Below are positions 11,471-21,782 of a DNA stretch of 64,000 nt, in pieces. How positions within the stretch are numbered: position 1 is the first letter of the stretch; every line of letters begins with the position of its first letter. The DNA comes from Pogostemon cablin. Lineage: Eukaryota > Streptophyta > Magnoliopsida > Lamiales > Lamiaceae. Location: NCBI GenBank assembly GCA_023678885.1, contig CM042997.1, positions 22,202,064 to 22,266,063 on the forward strand, given 5' to 3'. The notes beneath the pieces are model-generated. The model was given only the letters and a program-made list of their open reading frames with translations. It searched no databases and was not told the origin of the DNA. Both the position numbers and the translations under genes were made by a program.

Positions 11471-12612
11471 TATTTCAAAGAAAGTATGATTTAAATTTTT
11501 ATATAATAATAATTATTATTATTGTTAAAACATATCTAAGAAATTAGAAGACAAATAATATATGATTAATGGCTAAATATATTAGAATAAACATCTAATG
11601 ACATCTAAATACATACAGAATTATACATAAATAAAATGAGTTTAAAAAAATGTACATCTATATTTATTGTTGATTTTGGCATACTCAAGAACAATAATAA
11701 GTGTTTGGTTTGGATTGTTCCTCTTGTATTGCATCAATTGTCTTGCATATTCTCCCCGCAATGTACAATTCATGATTGTGTGTCTTAAATTGATGTTAAA
11801 ATTTTAATTAAAAAAATATTAAACATAAAAATTGAGTTAAAAAAATATGAATAAATATTTTAAAAGAAAGTTACCGTTCATCTTCAAGCTCAATATCAAT
11901 TTTACCTGTAGGCTTGCCCCTTGCACTAACACAAATTATATCTCCTATTTTTTATCACCAAAGCAATTATGTCCACGGATATTGTCATTGTAAGAAAAAA
12001 TAGAACCAATTTTTTTTAAAAGTATAATTAGTTTCTATTAAAAAATAATAATAAATTTTTAAAACATACATATGAGTACTGTATCTCTAGTGTTGTCTTG
12101 AGAATTGATTGTATCAAAATCAATAAAATTCAAGCCAGTTTTATTGGTCTCCAATGGCAAAGTCAATCGCACCAACGTGTAATTATGGATGTTCAATTTA
12201 AATTCATGATTTGTAATAAGGACTGACCTAATATTTTCAGCAACACGAAAATTTGATATAATATAAGTTGCTCCCTCACTTAACAATTTCTCAAATTTTG
12301 AGATGTGATTATGGCGAATTGTTGCTTGAATCTTCGAACCCTAGACATATAATATAATAATAATTAAATAAAAACCTTATCATGTTAATAATCTAAAAGT
12401 TGTGGAAATATAAAATATACCGTATACTTAAAGAATATTTAATCATTATAATCAACTAAAATTTACCTTTTCATCCATCATAATCATATCCAGGTATATT
12501 TTTTCCCTGTATTATCAAGGAATGATATCCAAAGCCTCAAGCATTGAACTTTAATTCGCCAAGTCTCCTTTTGCAGAGTAATTTCAGATACAGGATCATA
12601 AATTGATGACAT

Positions 12613-13776
12613 GATTTAATAAAGGAAAAAAGAAACAGTATAAAGATTGCAATGGAGGTAAAAAAAATTTCACTATAGATGAATATTGATTGATTATATT
12701 ATGTCATATACTTATATACAATGAATTTATATGATAGCCCATAGACTTTTCATCTTAATTAGATCACTTAATTAAGTTCATAAAATAATTAAATAGCTAA
12801 TATAATTGCATAATAATGGAAATTACCAACATAATATTGGAGGCCATAAAAGAATTGAAATGTACGGTGACAACAACTATTTTGAAAATACATTATAATC
12901 AAATTTGTAACAGCTACATTTTGAAAATATATGATTAGTATTAATTATTGTTTTAAATCACTAAAATATCATACACTTCCATTTCGAAAAACCCTTCACG
13001 TTTACTATTCAATGTTGTTTAAAAAAAATATTTTGATAAATTTTGTTAATTTTAGAGGGTATTGTAATATTATTAGATTAGATAATATAAAATCATAAAG
13101 TAATGATATATTTTTAGGTGGGAGTAATAAATTAAAAATTTAAATAACTTTTGAATTATGAATAAAAGATTTATTTTATTTTATTATTATTATTATTATT
13201 TTTTAAATGTTATGAAATGAACAAATGTAAATCATAAAGTAATGATATACTTTTTAGGTGGGAGTGGCAAATTTAAAATTTAAATAACTTTTGAATTATG
13301 AATAAAAGATTTTTTTTATTATTTATTTATTATTATTGTTATTATTTAAATGTTATGAAATGAACAAATGTAAAAAGGAGAAGGATTGTACTAGTCCGAG
13401 GAGTATACATTTACCCAAATTTATTATGTCAAGATTACCTTTAAACTTCAGGCGAATCAGGCCTTTCTCTCGTCGTGTGGGGGATAAGATCACACTTAAC
13501 TGAATTATTTATACAGTATATAACTTAGTTAACAATCAACCATATATTTTCAAAATTCAATGCTATAGAAAACGACATATATTATTTATTTAATTTTTGT
13601 CATGTCACAAAAATATCTTCTTTTTTTTTTTATAGAATCACACACAAAAATATCACAAAAATAAAAAATTATTATTATTAAAAAAAAAATAAAAACCCAA
13701 GATAATTGTTACGCAATAAGTAAGCCTGCAACAAACCCCACAACTTAATTCTCTCTCTAAAAAAAGAAAAAAGAAA
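12613..13776. other. Intergenic region with a ~139-bp tandem duplication
   Basis: This lies between the divergent RPA70-like and MSRA genes. A unit beginning 'aaatcataaagtaatgatat' occurs at 13090 and again at 13229 (period about 139 bp), differing by small changes, including the length of an (ATT)n tract in each copy. The last 150 bp before 13777 are A/T tracts plus a leader-like 'ttctctctc' stretch, suitable as MSRA promoter and 5' UTR. No coding region seen. Confidence 0.6.
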
Positions 13777-16700
13777 ATGCTCCTCAAAACCTCAGCTACC
13801 ACCATAGCCACCACCCCCCTCTCCTCCCTCTTCAAGAACCGTTTCTCTATCCCCAAATTACCCTCGCTCAAGCCCTTTAATTCCCCCCGAATCCCCTCCC
13901 TCAAACCCCCCACCATTCGGATGAGCTGGCTTAACAAGCTTGGGTTCGGCGGCCGTGCCGCCGCCGACTCTGCGGTCGACTCCTCCTCTTCCTCCATCGC
14001 CCAGGGCCCTGACGACGATATTCCGGCTCCGGGTCAGCAGTTCGCCCAATTCGGGGCGGGTTGTTTCTGGGGCGTCGAATTAGCCTTTCAGAGGGTGCCA
14101 GGTGTTACCAAGACTGAAGTTGGATACACTCAAGGGTATTTGCATAACCCCACGTATGAAGATGTGTGTTCGGGTACCTCGAATCATTCGGAGGTGGTTC
14201 GGGTTCAGTATGACCCGAAAGAGTGCAGCTTTGACACTCTGCTTGATGTTTTCTGGGCCAGACATGATCCCACAACCCTTAATCGCCAGGTGTGTTCTTT
14301 GTGTTCTCTTTGTTCGTTTCAATTTCATGGAAAATTTGATGAAATTTTGTATTTAATTAATGGGTATTCGACAGAGTTCAGCTGCTTTCTTCCGATGCTT
14401 TTATGTATTTTACTGTTACATTTCTAAGTAGCAGATGGTATATAGTAGACTAAATTGCTGTATGTGTTTTAAGTTAACCTTTTTTTATTTTTATTTTTTC
14501 TGTGTTTTCTGATTTAAGGACAGAGGCTTTTGATTGAACTTTCTAGGCTTTGTTTGGCTTGTGCAACAGGGCTTATGTGTGTGTTTATGAGGGTGATATT
14601 TTATTGTTAGGTTTATGATTTGGTTTAAGATTTATGATGAATGTGAAATAGGGTGGAGTAACATTTTGTTGTAATAAATCAGCTCGGAGGGTTCCTATAC
14701 CTGTTCGTCGGAAAATTAGTCTGAACTGTCATTTGGAACTCTGAACTATGTCATTTGGAACTCAGAACTATCTTTGGTCACTGTTAATCGGCCAATTCAC
14801 TACTATAGGACTTCTAACAGTTTAACTGCTCAGTATCACTTTTGATCTTCCATCTTATGTTCCTCTGCTTGGATGTTTGATGTGCCTACATGGGATAAAT
14901 ATAAGTTTGTATTAAACTTTATCATACACTTGTCATTTATCTGTATAATGCAATGTAATGGAGCCCCAAAAAAATGTCAAAGATGAATTCTTGTGCGCTT
15001 CTTGGCTATCTCTATTCACATTAGGTGGTCTATTTCTGAATACTATTTTAGACAACATTCAGTGAGCATGTTTCAAACCACCTTGGAACTCCTGAAATGT
15101 TTGTACTGGAAATTTGTCACAACAGATTCCTCCTCAAGTAGATGAAACAATTGTGTTCCCCCTCCTGGTCCAGATTGATACTCTCCCGTCTTTGTTAATC
15201 TTAAGATTTAATGAACCGGTCATGATGTTAAACTCTGATAACGAGCTTTCATTTCTGTGTATTAAAATGTGTTTAGCTCCTCAAAAATGATTTTTAAAAT
15301 GATGCTATTACTCGATAAAAAAAAAGATCTTTTTCTTGGTTATGTACAAATTAATTTTCTCAATTATAGTGCTTGATAGTGTAGATAGTGAAGAAGCATC
15401 ACTACCTATAAACTCATTCATGCATTTTCTGTAAACAATCTTATAGTGGAATCATACTCCAGTTATTCCACACGATTCTTGAATTCCAATGATGGAATCT
15501 TCTGCGTTACATGCATTGATTTAATTTTTGGGGTTATTGTTAGGCATATAAGCTAGGGAGTCCTAACTTCACCCAAAAAATGACAGAATGTGAAGGGTTG
15601 ACCCTCACTTATATGCTCTTCAACACTTGCGTGTGGAACTGAAACAATTCATCCCCCTTCGAACCGGATGTCCACGGACAGCACACTCCGGGTGGCAACC
15701 CACATGCCAAGGCCTACAACTCCGGGTGGCAACACCCTTTGAGCCCACATCCGGGGAGGCAACCTTGGGCCCACCATCGGGTAGCTCCTTCCAGGGGGGG
15801 ATGGATTGTTATGATATCCCACATCTGTCCACACGCAAGTGTTGAAGGATATATAAGTGGGGACCAACCCTTCACCTTCAATCATGGTTTTGGGTGAAGT
15901 TAGGGCTCCCTAGCTTATGTGCCTAAGATCCATAGATTCAAATAAGGAAATTACCTATTCAATTTTAAGAACCATTGATGTAACAACTATCATACAAGTA
16001 TAGATATATTGACTAGGTACTCAACATCATAAAATGTTTATACATGCACTTTAAAAAAAAAAAAAGAAGTTTAGGGCTGTTAGGGAATGGGTATAAAGTG
16101 GATTTTGTTGAGTGTGGGCTCTATAATAGAATTCGTTGAGCCTTAAAACAAACATGGATTGGGATTCTGAGACGTCAAAACATGCTCTGCTTCTAGTACA
16201 ATGTGTATATTAATTAAGATAGAATTAATATAGCTGCTAGATATTCCGGTTCCATAAAGGTTGCTGGACGGTTTAGAATTAGATACAATTTTCAATTAAG
16301 TTATTTAATATTTAGATCAGGTGATTGTAAGTGGGAAAATTGCATAACTTGGAGAATATACATCTGTTGGCCACATGAAATATTGGATGTGACACCAATT
16401 TTTATTTATTGTAGGGAAAACTAACAAACATATGTTGGAGTACATTTTCAATCTCGCATGCTCATTCACTTATTGCATGAACATGAATTATTAACAATAA
16501 AAGATCTCAAGTTCAACAAAATCGTTCTTTGTACTTAGAAACAAGACATTGTTGTGATGTTTGGAATTTTAGTTAAACTTGAAGGTTAAAAAATGTAAAT
16601 TGTGTTAAGCAAAGCTCTAAATGGTTGTCATCTTAATACAATCAGAGGGAAGGTGAATGGTATTTGATCATTTCCCTGAATTTATCAGGCAGTTACTTTA

Positions 16701-17319
16701 CTAACCAAAACTCGGATAATTATTTTGTATCTTCTTGAATACAAACCCTAGTCAATTTATCAGCAAAAAGAAAAGAACCAAGAAGTATGTTCACTTACAG
16801 ACAGACATTGAGATTTGAGACAAAATTTATCAAAGTTTATTCTTGTTAGATTGTGTTGTGAAAAATTCTGAGTGCTCTGTTGAGATGAAGTTTTATTGTT
16901 CGAATCTATAGGTTATCATTTGCAAAAATTTCGAATGCAAATAGACAAAATAATTTTCTTTTAATCTCTTTTTCTCAGCTAAACTGATCAAAACTAGAAA
17001 GCAAATATCAGTTTTTGACAGATAATTTGATCAATGCTGATGTGATAGAGTGGTTCCCAATTTTCAGGGAAACGATGTAGGAACTCAATACAGATCTGGA
17101 ATTTACTTCTACACCCCTGAACAAGAGAAAGCAGCACTAGAGTCGATGGACAAGCAACAAAAGCTTTTGAACCGGAAGATCGTAACTGAGATACTGCCTG
17201 CCAAGAAATTCTACAGAGCTGAAGAGTATCACCAGCAGTACCTTGCAAAGGGCGGTCGATTTGGGTTCAGGCAATCAAGTGAGAAAGGCTGCAACGACCC
17301 GATTCGCTGCTATGGTTGA
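13777..17319 (+). CDS. MSRA4: Plastid peptide methionine sulfoxide reductase A, two exons
   Basis: Exon 1 is 13777-14289 and exon 2 is 17068-17319. The junction is CAG|GTGTGT...TTTTCAG|GGA in phase 0, giving 254 residues. MSRA reduces methionine-S-sulfoxide in proteins using thioredoxin. The catalytic motif GCFWG (nucleophile Cys96) is present, as are HDPTTLNRQ, the GTQYRS motif near residue 175, EYHQQYL, and the C-terminal resolving cysteines in GCNDPIRCYG (Cys246, Cys252). Residues 1 to about 70 are Ser/Thr/Pro-rich with basic residues and few acids, as in a chloroplast transit peptide; with the C-terminal pattern this matches the MSRA4-type plastid enzymes. The single 2.78-kb intron carries an inverted-repeat element (15540-15926). 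No lesion is visible. Confidence 0.92.
15540..15926. mobile_element. Inverted-repeat element in the MSRA intron (~95-bp arms)
   Basis: The two ends are imperfect inverted repeats of about 95 bp: left TTAGGCATATAAGCTAGGGA, right (reverse complement) TTAGGCACATAAGCTAGGGA, continuing through 'cttcaacacttgcgtgtgg' in both. I see no clear target duplication. The centre is GC-rich with a repeated word 'ctccgggtggcaac'. The right arm contains TATATAAG after 'tgatatcccacatc', a layout seen in LTR promoters, so this may derive from LTR ends arranged head to head. The 72-78 codon ORFs here are chance. Confidence 0.6.
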
Positions 17320-18899
17320 GGGTTTAAACAATATATTAATATATATACCAATCCCATATCATGGTCCTTGTTTAAAAGTCGTGTCTGGTTTTTTCACCAT
17401 TAGTTCATCTAAATCATCTATATGGTATATGGTATTTGAAATAGGCAATGTGAAATGGAGGTGAAGGTAGTCTCTCTATGTCCAAGTGGTAACTGGTAAT
17501 AATATTTCATGCGGTTATGATCTGCATTCTCTGCTCCCATTTCCCATATGCTTTATTTTTTAAATGACCTCCTTATCAAAAAAATTTAAGCTTGTAAAGA
17601 AGTGTATCATTTAATAGTTAGTCAAAGTACTCTAGGCTTGTTTGAAGCATGGACATTTTTAAACTTAGCTCTAATACCATATTTAATGACTACTTTAGTC
17701 TTAATGACCATTTTCAGTTTTTAAATGAGACGGTCATTTAATATTTAATAAGAGATTCTAATATGTCCCATCGCGTCTTGGCAGGGTTAATTTATATCAA
17801 TGCCTCGCACTTAAAATTTTTTGGGTTGCGGTGAGGTTTGAATTTAGGTCCTTTTAACATTTTTCTTGTGTTATGCTCTCTAACTGCTCCAAGATGTTTA
17901 TAGTTAAATTAATGCAAGACATCGGGAAATAGTTCCCCAATTTAACATGTCTAAATTGTTAGGCTGATTTAGTTGACCACGGGTCACCAAGTGACTCTTT
18001 TACATGTGGGGTATTCATTGTGCACACCTCATGTGTGAGGGTTATTAGTGACCACGTGTTACCTAAGAATCACCCCTAAATTGTAGAGCTTCAACTGGTA
18101 ATTATATGGTGTGTTTTTTTTTAAGGAACATGTATTATGGATATTATGGATTATTAGACAAATTTGTCCCTTCAACTAGCAACAAGAGATGTAAATGAGC
18201 CAAGTTGAGGCAAGTAGTATCAAGTTTTAACTCGTCTTGATTAAAAAACTCGGAGATCGAAACTCAATTGAGCGTCAAGTTGAGGCAAGTAGTGTCAAGT
18301 TTTAACTCGACTTGATTAAAAAACTTGGAGCTCGAAAGTCGAAACTCAATTGAACGTATATTTCAAACCTCGAGCTCCACTTGATAAAGAATTCAAAAAA
18401 CTTGGCTCAACTTGAGCTCGACTCAATAATTTGAACAAAGCTAAAATAATAATAAATGAATAGTACTTCTTCCAACCCACACCACCCTTTACATTTACGA
18501 TTCCACATTTAAAAATTTTGTTTATCAACTTTATTGACTTTTGAAAATATTTTAATATTTTTAGGTAATAATTAAAGTATAAAATTATGTTACGAGTAAA
18601 AAAAAGAAGTGATAAATTTAAAATTAAAGAAATTATTTTAGAAAAGTATAACATTTCGATAAAAAGTAATACCTAATTAAAAAATTGATAACCATTGTGT
18701 AAACATTATTTCAAGAATAATTTATAATTAAAAAAATGAGTAATAAAAAATGAGAGCATATTTACTTAAAAATGATAACTAATTAAGTAAAAGAAAGAAC
18801 AGTCCCCCACAAGCGGTCTGAATCTTCTGTACCACTTTAGTGTGATATCTCTTGTGACACTCCATTGGGGGATTGGTGTAGGAAAAAGGAGAACAACTA
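17320..18899. other. Intergenic DNA with a 75-bp tandem duplication
   Basis: Downstream of MSRA. A unit starting 'caagttgaggcaagtagt' occurs at 18201 and 18276 (period 75 bp). It is followed by an inverted form, 'cttggctcaacttgagctcg' near 18401, suggesting a decayed TIR element. No coding sequence seen. Confidence 0.5.
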
Positions 18900-19284
18900 T
18901 ACCTAAGCATAGTTGTTAAAGGCGCACCTCAGGCGCTCAGGCTCAAGGGTATGCGCCTAGATTGTTGATTTTTTGCTATTCCAGACTCATGTATCAAAGG
19001 AGCGCGCCTAGGTGCGCCTAGATACGCCTAGGCGCGCCTCTTCAACATCATGTTTTTTTCTTTTTTTTTTTAAAGTTTTTTGAAATTGCTATTCAATTAT
19101 TAAAGGGTTTACACATTTTTAAGATAAAAATGGACAGCCCACTTATAAAATGATATAAATAGAAAATTAGGGTTAGGGTTTTAGTTCTTGAACTTTCAAA
19201 ACAAAGACAAAAAGCTAGGCTGCCTTCACCTCCACCATCTGTCGCCTACTTGAACTTTATTTGTGTGTATGTTTTATGTGTTAT

Positions 19285-19850
19285 AATGCTATTATGAGTT
19301 ACTCCCTCCGTCCCCCGAAGTATTTCACACTTTCTTTTTTCATCCGTCCCTCAAAGTATTTCACACTTTACTTTTACTAAATTTGGCAAAAAATACATTA
19401 TAACAATACACACTTTTTACACACATCCCAATATAATACTTACTTTTACTTACTTTTTCACATCTCCCAACAACTTTACACACATTTTTCATTAAATCAA
19501 CTAAAATATATATTCTCTTTCTTACTTTATACATAAAAATACAAAATTTTCTTAAACTCCGCGCACACCAATACGTGAAATACTTGTTGGGACGGAGGGA
19601 GTATTATGTATCATTATGTGATGTTATGTGATTTTTATCTTAGTTTAGTTAGGTATTATGATTGTAAGTAGGATATATTTGTGTATATACATTGTAAATT
19701 CAGTTTTGGGCAAAATGTAATGCTATTATGAGTTATTATGTATCATTATGTGATGTTATGTGATTTTTATCTTAGTTTAGTTAGGTATTATGATTGTAAG
19801 TAGGATATATTTGTGTATATACATTGTAAATTCCATTTTGGGCAAAATGT
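19285..19850. repeat. 132-bp tandem duplication, first copy split by a Stowaway
   Basis: Unit 1 (19285-19718, ignoring the Stowaway and its duplicated TA) and unit 2 (19719-19850) are nearly identical 132-bp copies. Unit 2 reads 'gagttattatg' straight through at the site where unit 1 carries the Stowaway, so it preserves the empty site. Confidence 0.88.
19302..19601. mobile_element. Stowaway-like MITE with empty site preserved nearby
   Basis: Left CTCCCTCCGTCCCCCGAAGT, right (reverse complement) CTCCCTCCGTCCCAACAAGT, flanked by TA (19300-19301, 19602-19603). The neighbouring copy of the host duplication lacks the element and has a single TA, which confirms the 300-bp boundaries and the TA duplication. 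Confidence 0.92.
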
Positions 19851-19897
19851 AGCTCAGGCGGCGAGCGCCTCTCACTTTTAACAACTATGTACCTAAG

Positions 19898-21782
19898 TCA
19901 ATGCTTAAACTCTTGGAGCAAATAATTGGATTTCTCCACAGAAGATGTCATATCAAAGTGCCACAAAACATCTCGTGCCCTAACACATGTGAATTGGAAT
20001 GGAATTGGTGAGGAACGAAGCCTTAACTTAAAGGCGAGGCACCCGAAGACAAAAGCCATTGGCTGTTAATCTATCTAATTTCATTCTACAAAATAATCTT
20101 ACTGAAGAAACATTACATAATAATATCACTTCAATGAGAAACATATGATACTTAGATTAAAGAGATGGTGATAGATATGATTAGAGAGTCGTAGCGAGAG
20201 GAAGAGATCTCTAATTATAATAAATGAGAAAAAAAAAACAAAAGAAACTGACAAAAATGCAACTTCATTTACCGGATATTTCTAATAGCTCCATTTGGTA
20301 CCTCTCACAATCTTTTCACTTAACCTCCTCACAAAACATGTGAGAAGGGTTGTCTTCTCTAATTTATAAGTAGATGAGACTGATAAAAAATGACACCCCA
20401 GTCAAACAAAAAAATGGTACTTCTATTAAAACTCATCATATGGATAAGAGGTGACACCCACGTGATAGAAAATTAGCGTTCCTATTAGTAATCCTCGTAC
20501 CATTCCTGCAATAGAAAATTGATACCAATCTTAGGAGAAAGACTAATCCGTATGGCACTTAATAATTGAGAAAAAGAATTAAATGGGGCAACCAAAAAGA
20601 CAGAAAAAGAATGCTTTACACATGAAACAAACACAAGAGAGTATCTGCCAGAGCACACAACAGTGGAGTAATATTTACTTACCACCTAAGAAACAAGTGC
20701 TATTTAACCAATTACAGTCCAATACTAAATCACATATATGCACTGTAAATCATCAATCAACTCTTTATTAACCACAATGTATTTGATGTTAATCACCGAT
20801 TGTTGCATTATAAATTATAACCAATCCTGTCTTCTACTACTCAAAAAGACAAGTAAATCACAACCAAGTACTTCCTCTGTCCCATGTATGTCTTCACACT
20901 TCTTTTGCAGCCAACAAACACATATTAGAATAAAATAAGTTATTTAATTATCAACATCATTCCCATCCATAAACAATGAAAACAAACAAAGCAATACAAA
21001 TCATAATGAACATGCTAGAGGTTTAGTGAAAGCATATCAATTTTAAGATAATTGAAAGAGTTTCTAATGAGAACTATTTTTGAGAAAAGAAGACTCCTTA
21101 CAACAAGAGAGCAACACTAAATTTGAATGAGTTAATCTCTCCATCAGTATTTCAATATCTGTTGTGAATATAATTTCTTACATTTTGGGATTTGAAAACC
21201 CCAAGACCATGGGTTTTAGGATTTTTAAATTTACATCCAACCCTGAGAAAATCTTTAAATCCTACAGTTCCAATCCAGCAACCCTATTTTCTCTCTTCAA
21301 TTTATGCACTCTTCTATGAATAAAAGAAATTATACCTCTTACGAATCACATGACAAGTCTTAACACAACACCACCCCTCTTACACATTGAAGCTAACAAA
21401 GAGTTAAATCAGTTTCTGTCGAAATCTCAAAACAAACATACAGGCCTAGTTTAAATCCACTTTAAATCTAACATCCCATTAAAATTCGTAAAAAAAATAA
21501 GTAAATATCCACAAGAACATTAATGTTAGGTACATTGAATTGAATGTCTGAAAATATCAAACATGAGACAAAATTGTACTGAATTTGCCTAAAATAGAAC
21601 AGCTAGTTTGCATGATATTTAGCTGAATTATGGAAAGTATCAAACAAGAGTATTTTTTTTTTCCATGTATAAATGTCAAATAACAAGAAAAAAAGACCAA
21701 CTTGATTGAAGTACCTTAATAAACAAGTGTGATCCTCTATCATGGTTATGAGAACCATGAAAACAAAGACTCAAAGTGTTTG
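19898..21782. other. Intergenic region downstream of the SUVH gene
   Basis: No gene is seen. A single Stowaway-like left end (cttcctctgtccc, about 20870) has no partner. The 3' part (about 21600-21782) would hold the SUVH 3' UTR and polyadenylation region. Confidence 0.5.

Larger units (their letters stand above)
8058..12612 (-). pseudogene. RPA70-like single-strand DNA-binding protein gene, probably decayed
   Basis: About ten exon blocks on the minus strand match replication protein A large-subunit-like proteins in order. An N-terminal block from ATG 12612-12610 (KETWRIKV...LRLW) ends at a donor near 12467. Next come an OB-fold block (12340-12070, LLSEGATYIISNF), then blocks near 11970-11878 (GKIDIELEDER), 11775-11685 (CTLRGEYA) and 11365-11288 (SNSWNATRITI). 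Two further blocks lie at 11205-11144 plus 10797-10703 and at 9086-8924 (WYYNGYDKCTKK, zinc-ribbon-like), then 8821-8697 (STSFIVFDREI), 8515-8333, and a charged tail ending at 8058. Several junctions have GT/AG. Decay signs are an apparent frameshift in exon 1 near 12500, an in-frame TAG at 11157-11159, and a MULE insertion in an exon. Plant genomes carry many RPA-like copies, some linked to Helitrons; I see no Helitron ends. Exon bounds are approximate. Confidence 0.68.
18908..19889. mobile_element. hAT-like element with internal tandem duplication
   Basis: Terminal inverted repeats CATAGTTGTTAAAGGCGC at the left and (reverse complement) CATAGTTGTTAAAAGTGAG at the right, flanked by a perfect 8-bp duplication TACCTAAG (18900-18907 and 19890-19897), as hAT elements make. 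The left subterminal region contains several palindromic 'gcgcctaggcgc'-like words. Inside are a 132-bp tandem duplication and a Stowaway (19302-19601). No transposase reading frame. Confidence 0.85.

Noticed and set aside
8058..12612. Helitron carrying the RPA70-like gene
   Set aside because: No Rep/helicase coding sequence and no convincing 5' TC or 3' hairpin-CTRR end was found nearby.
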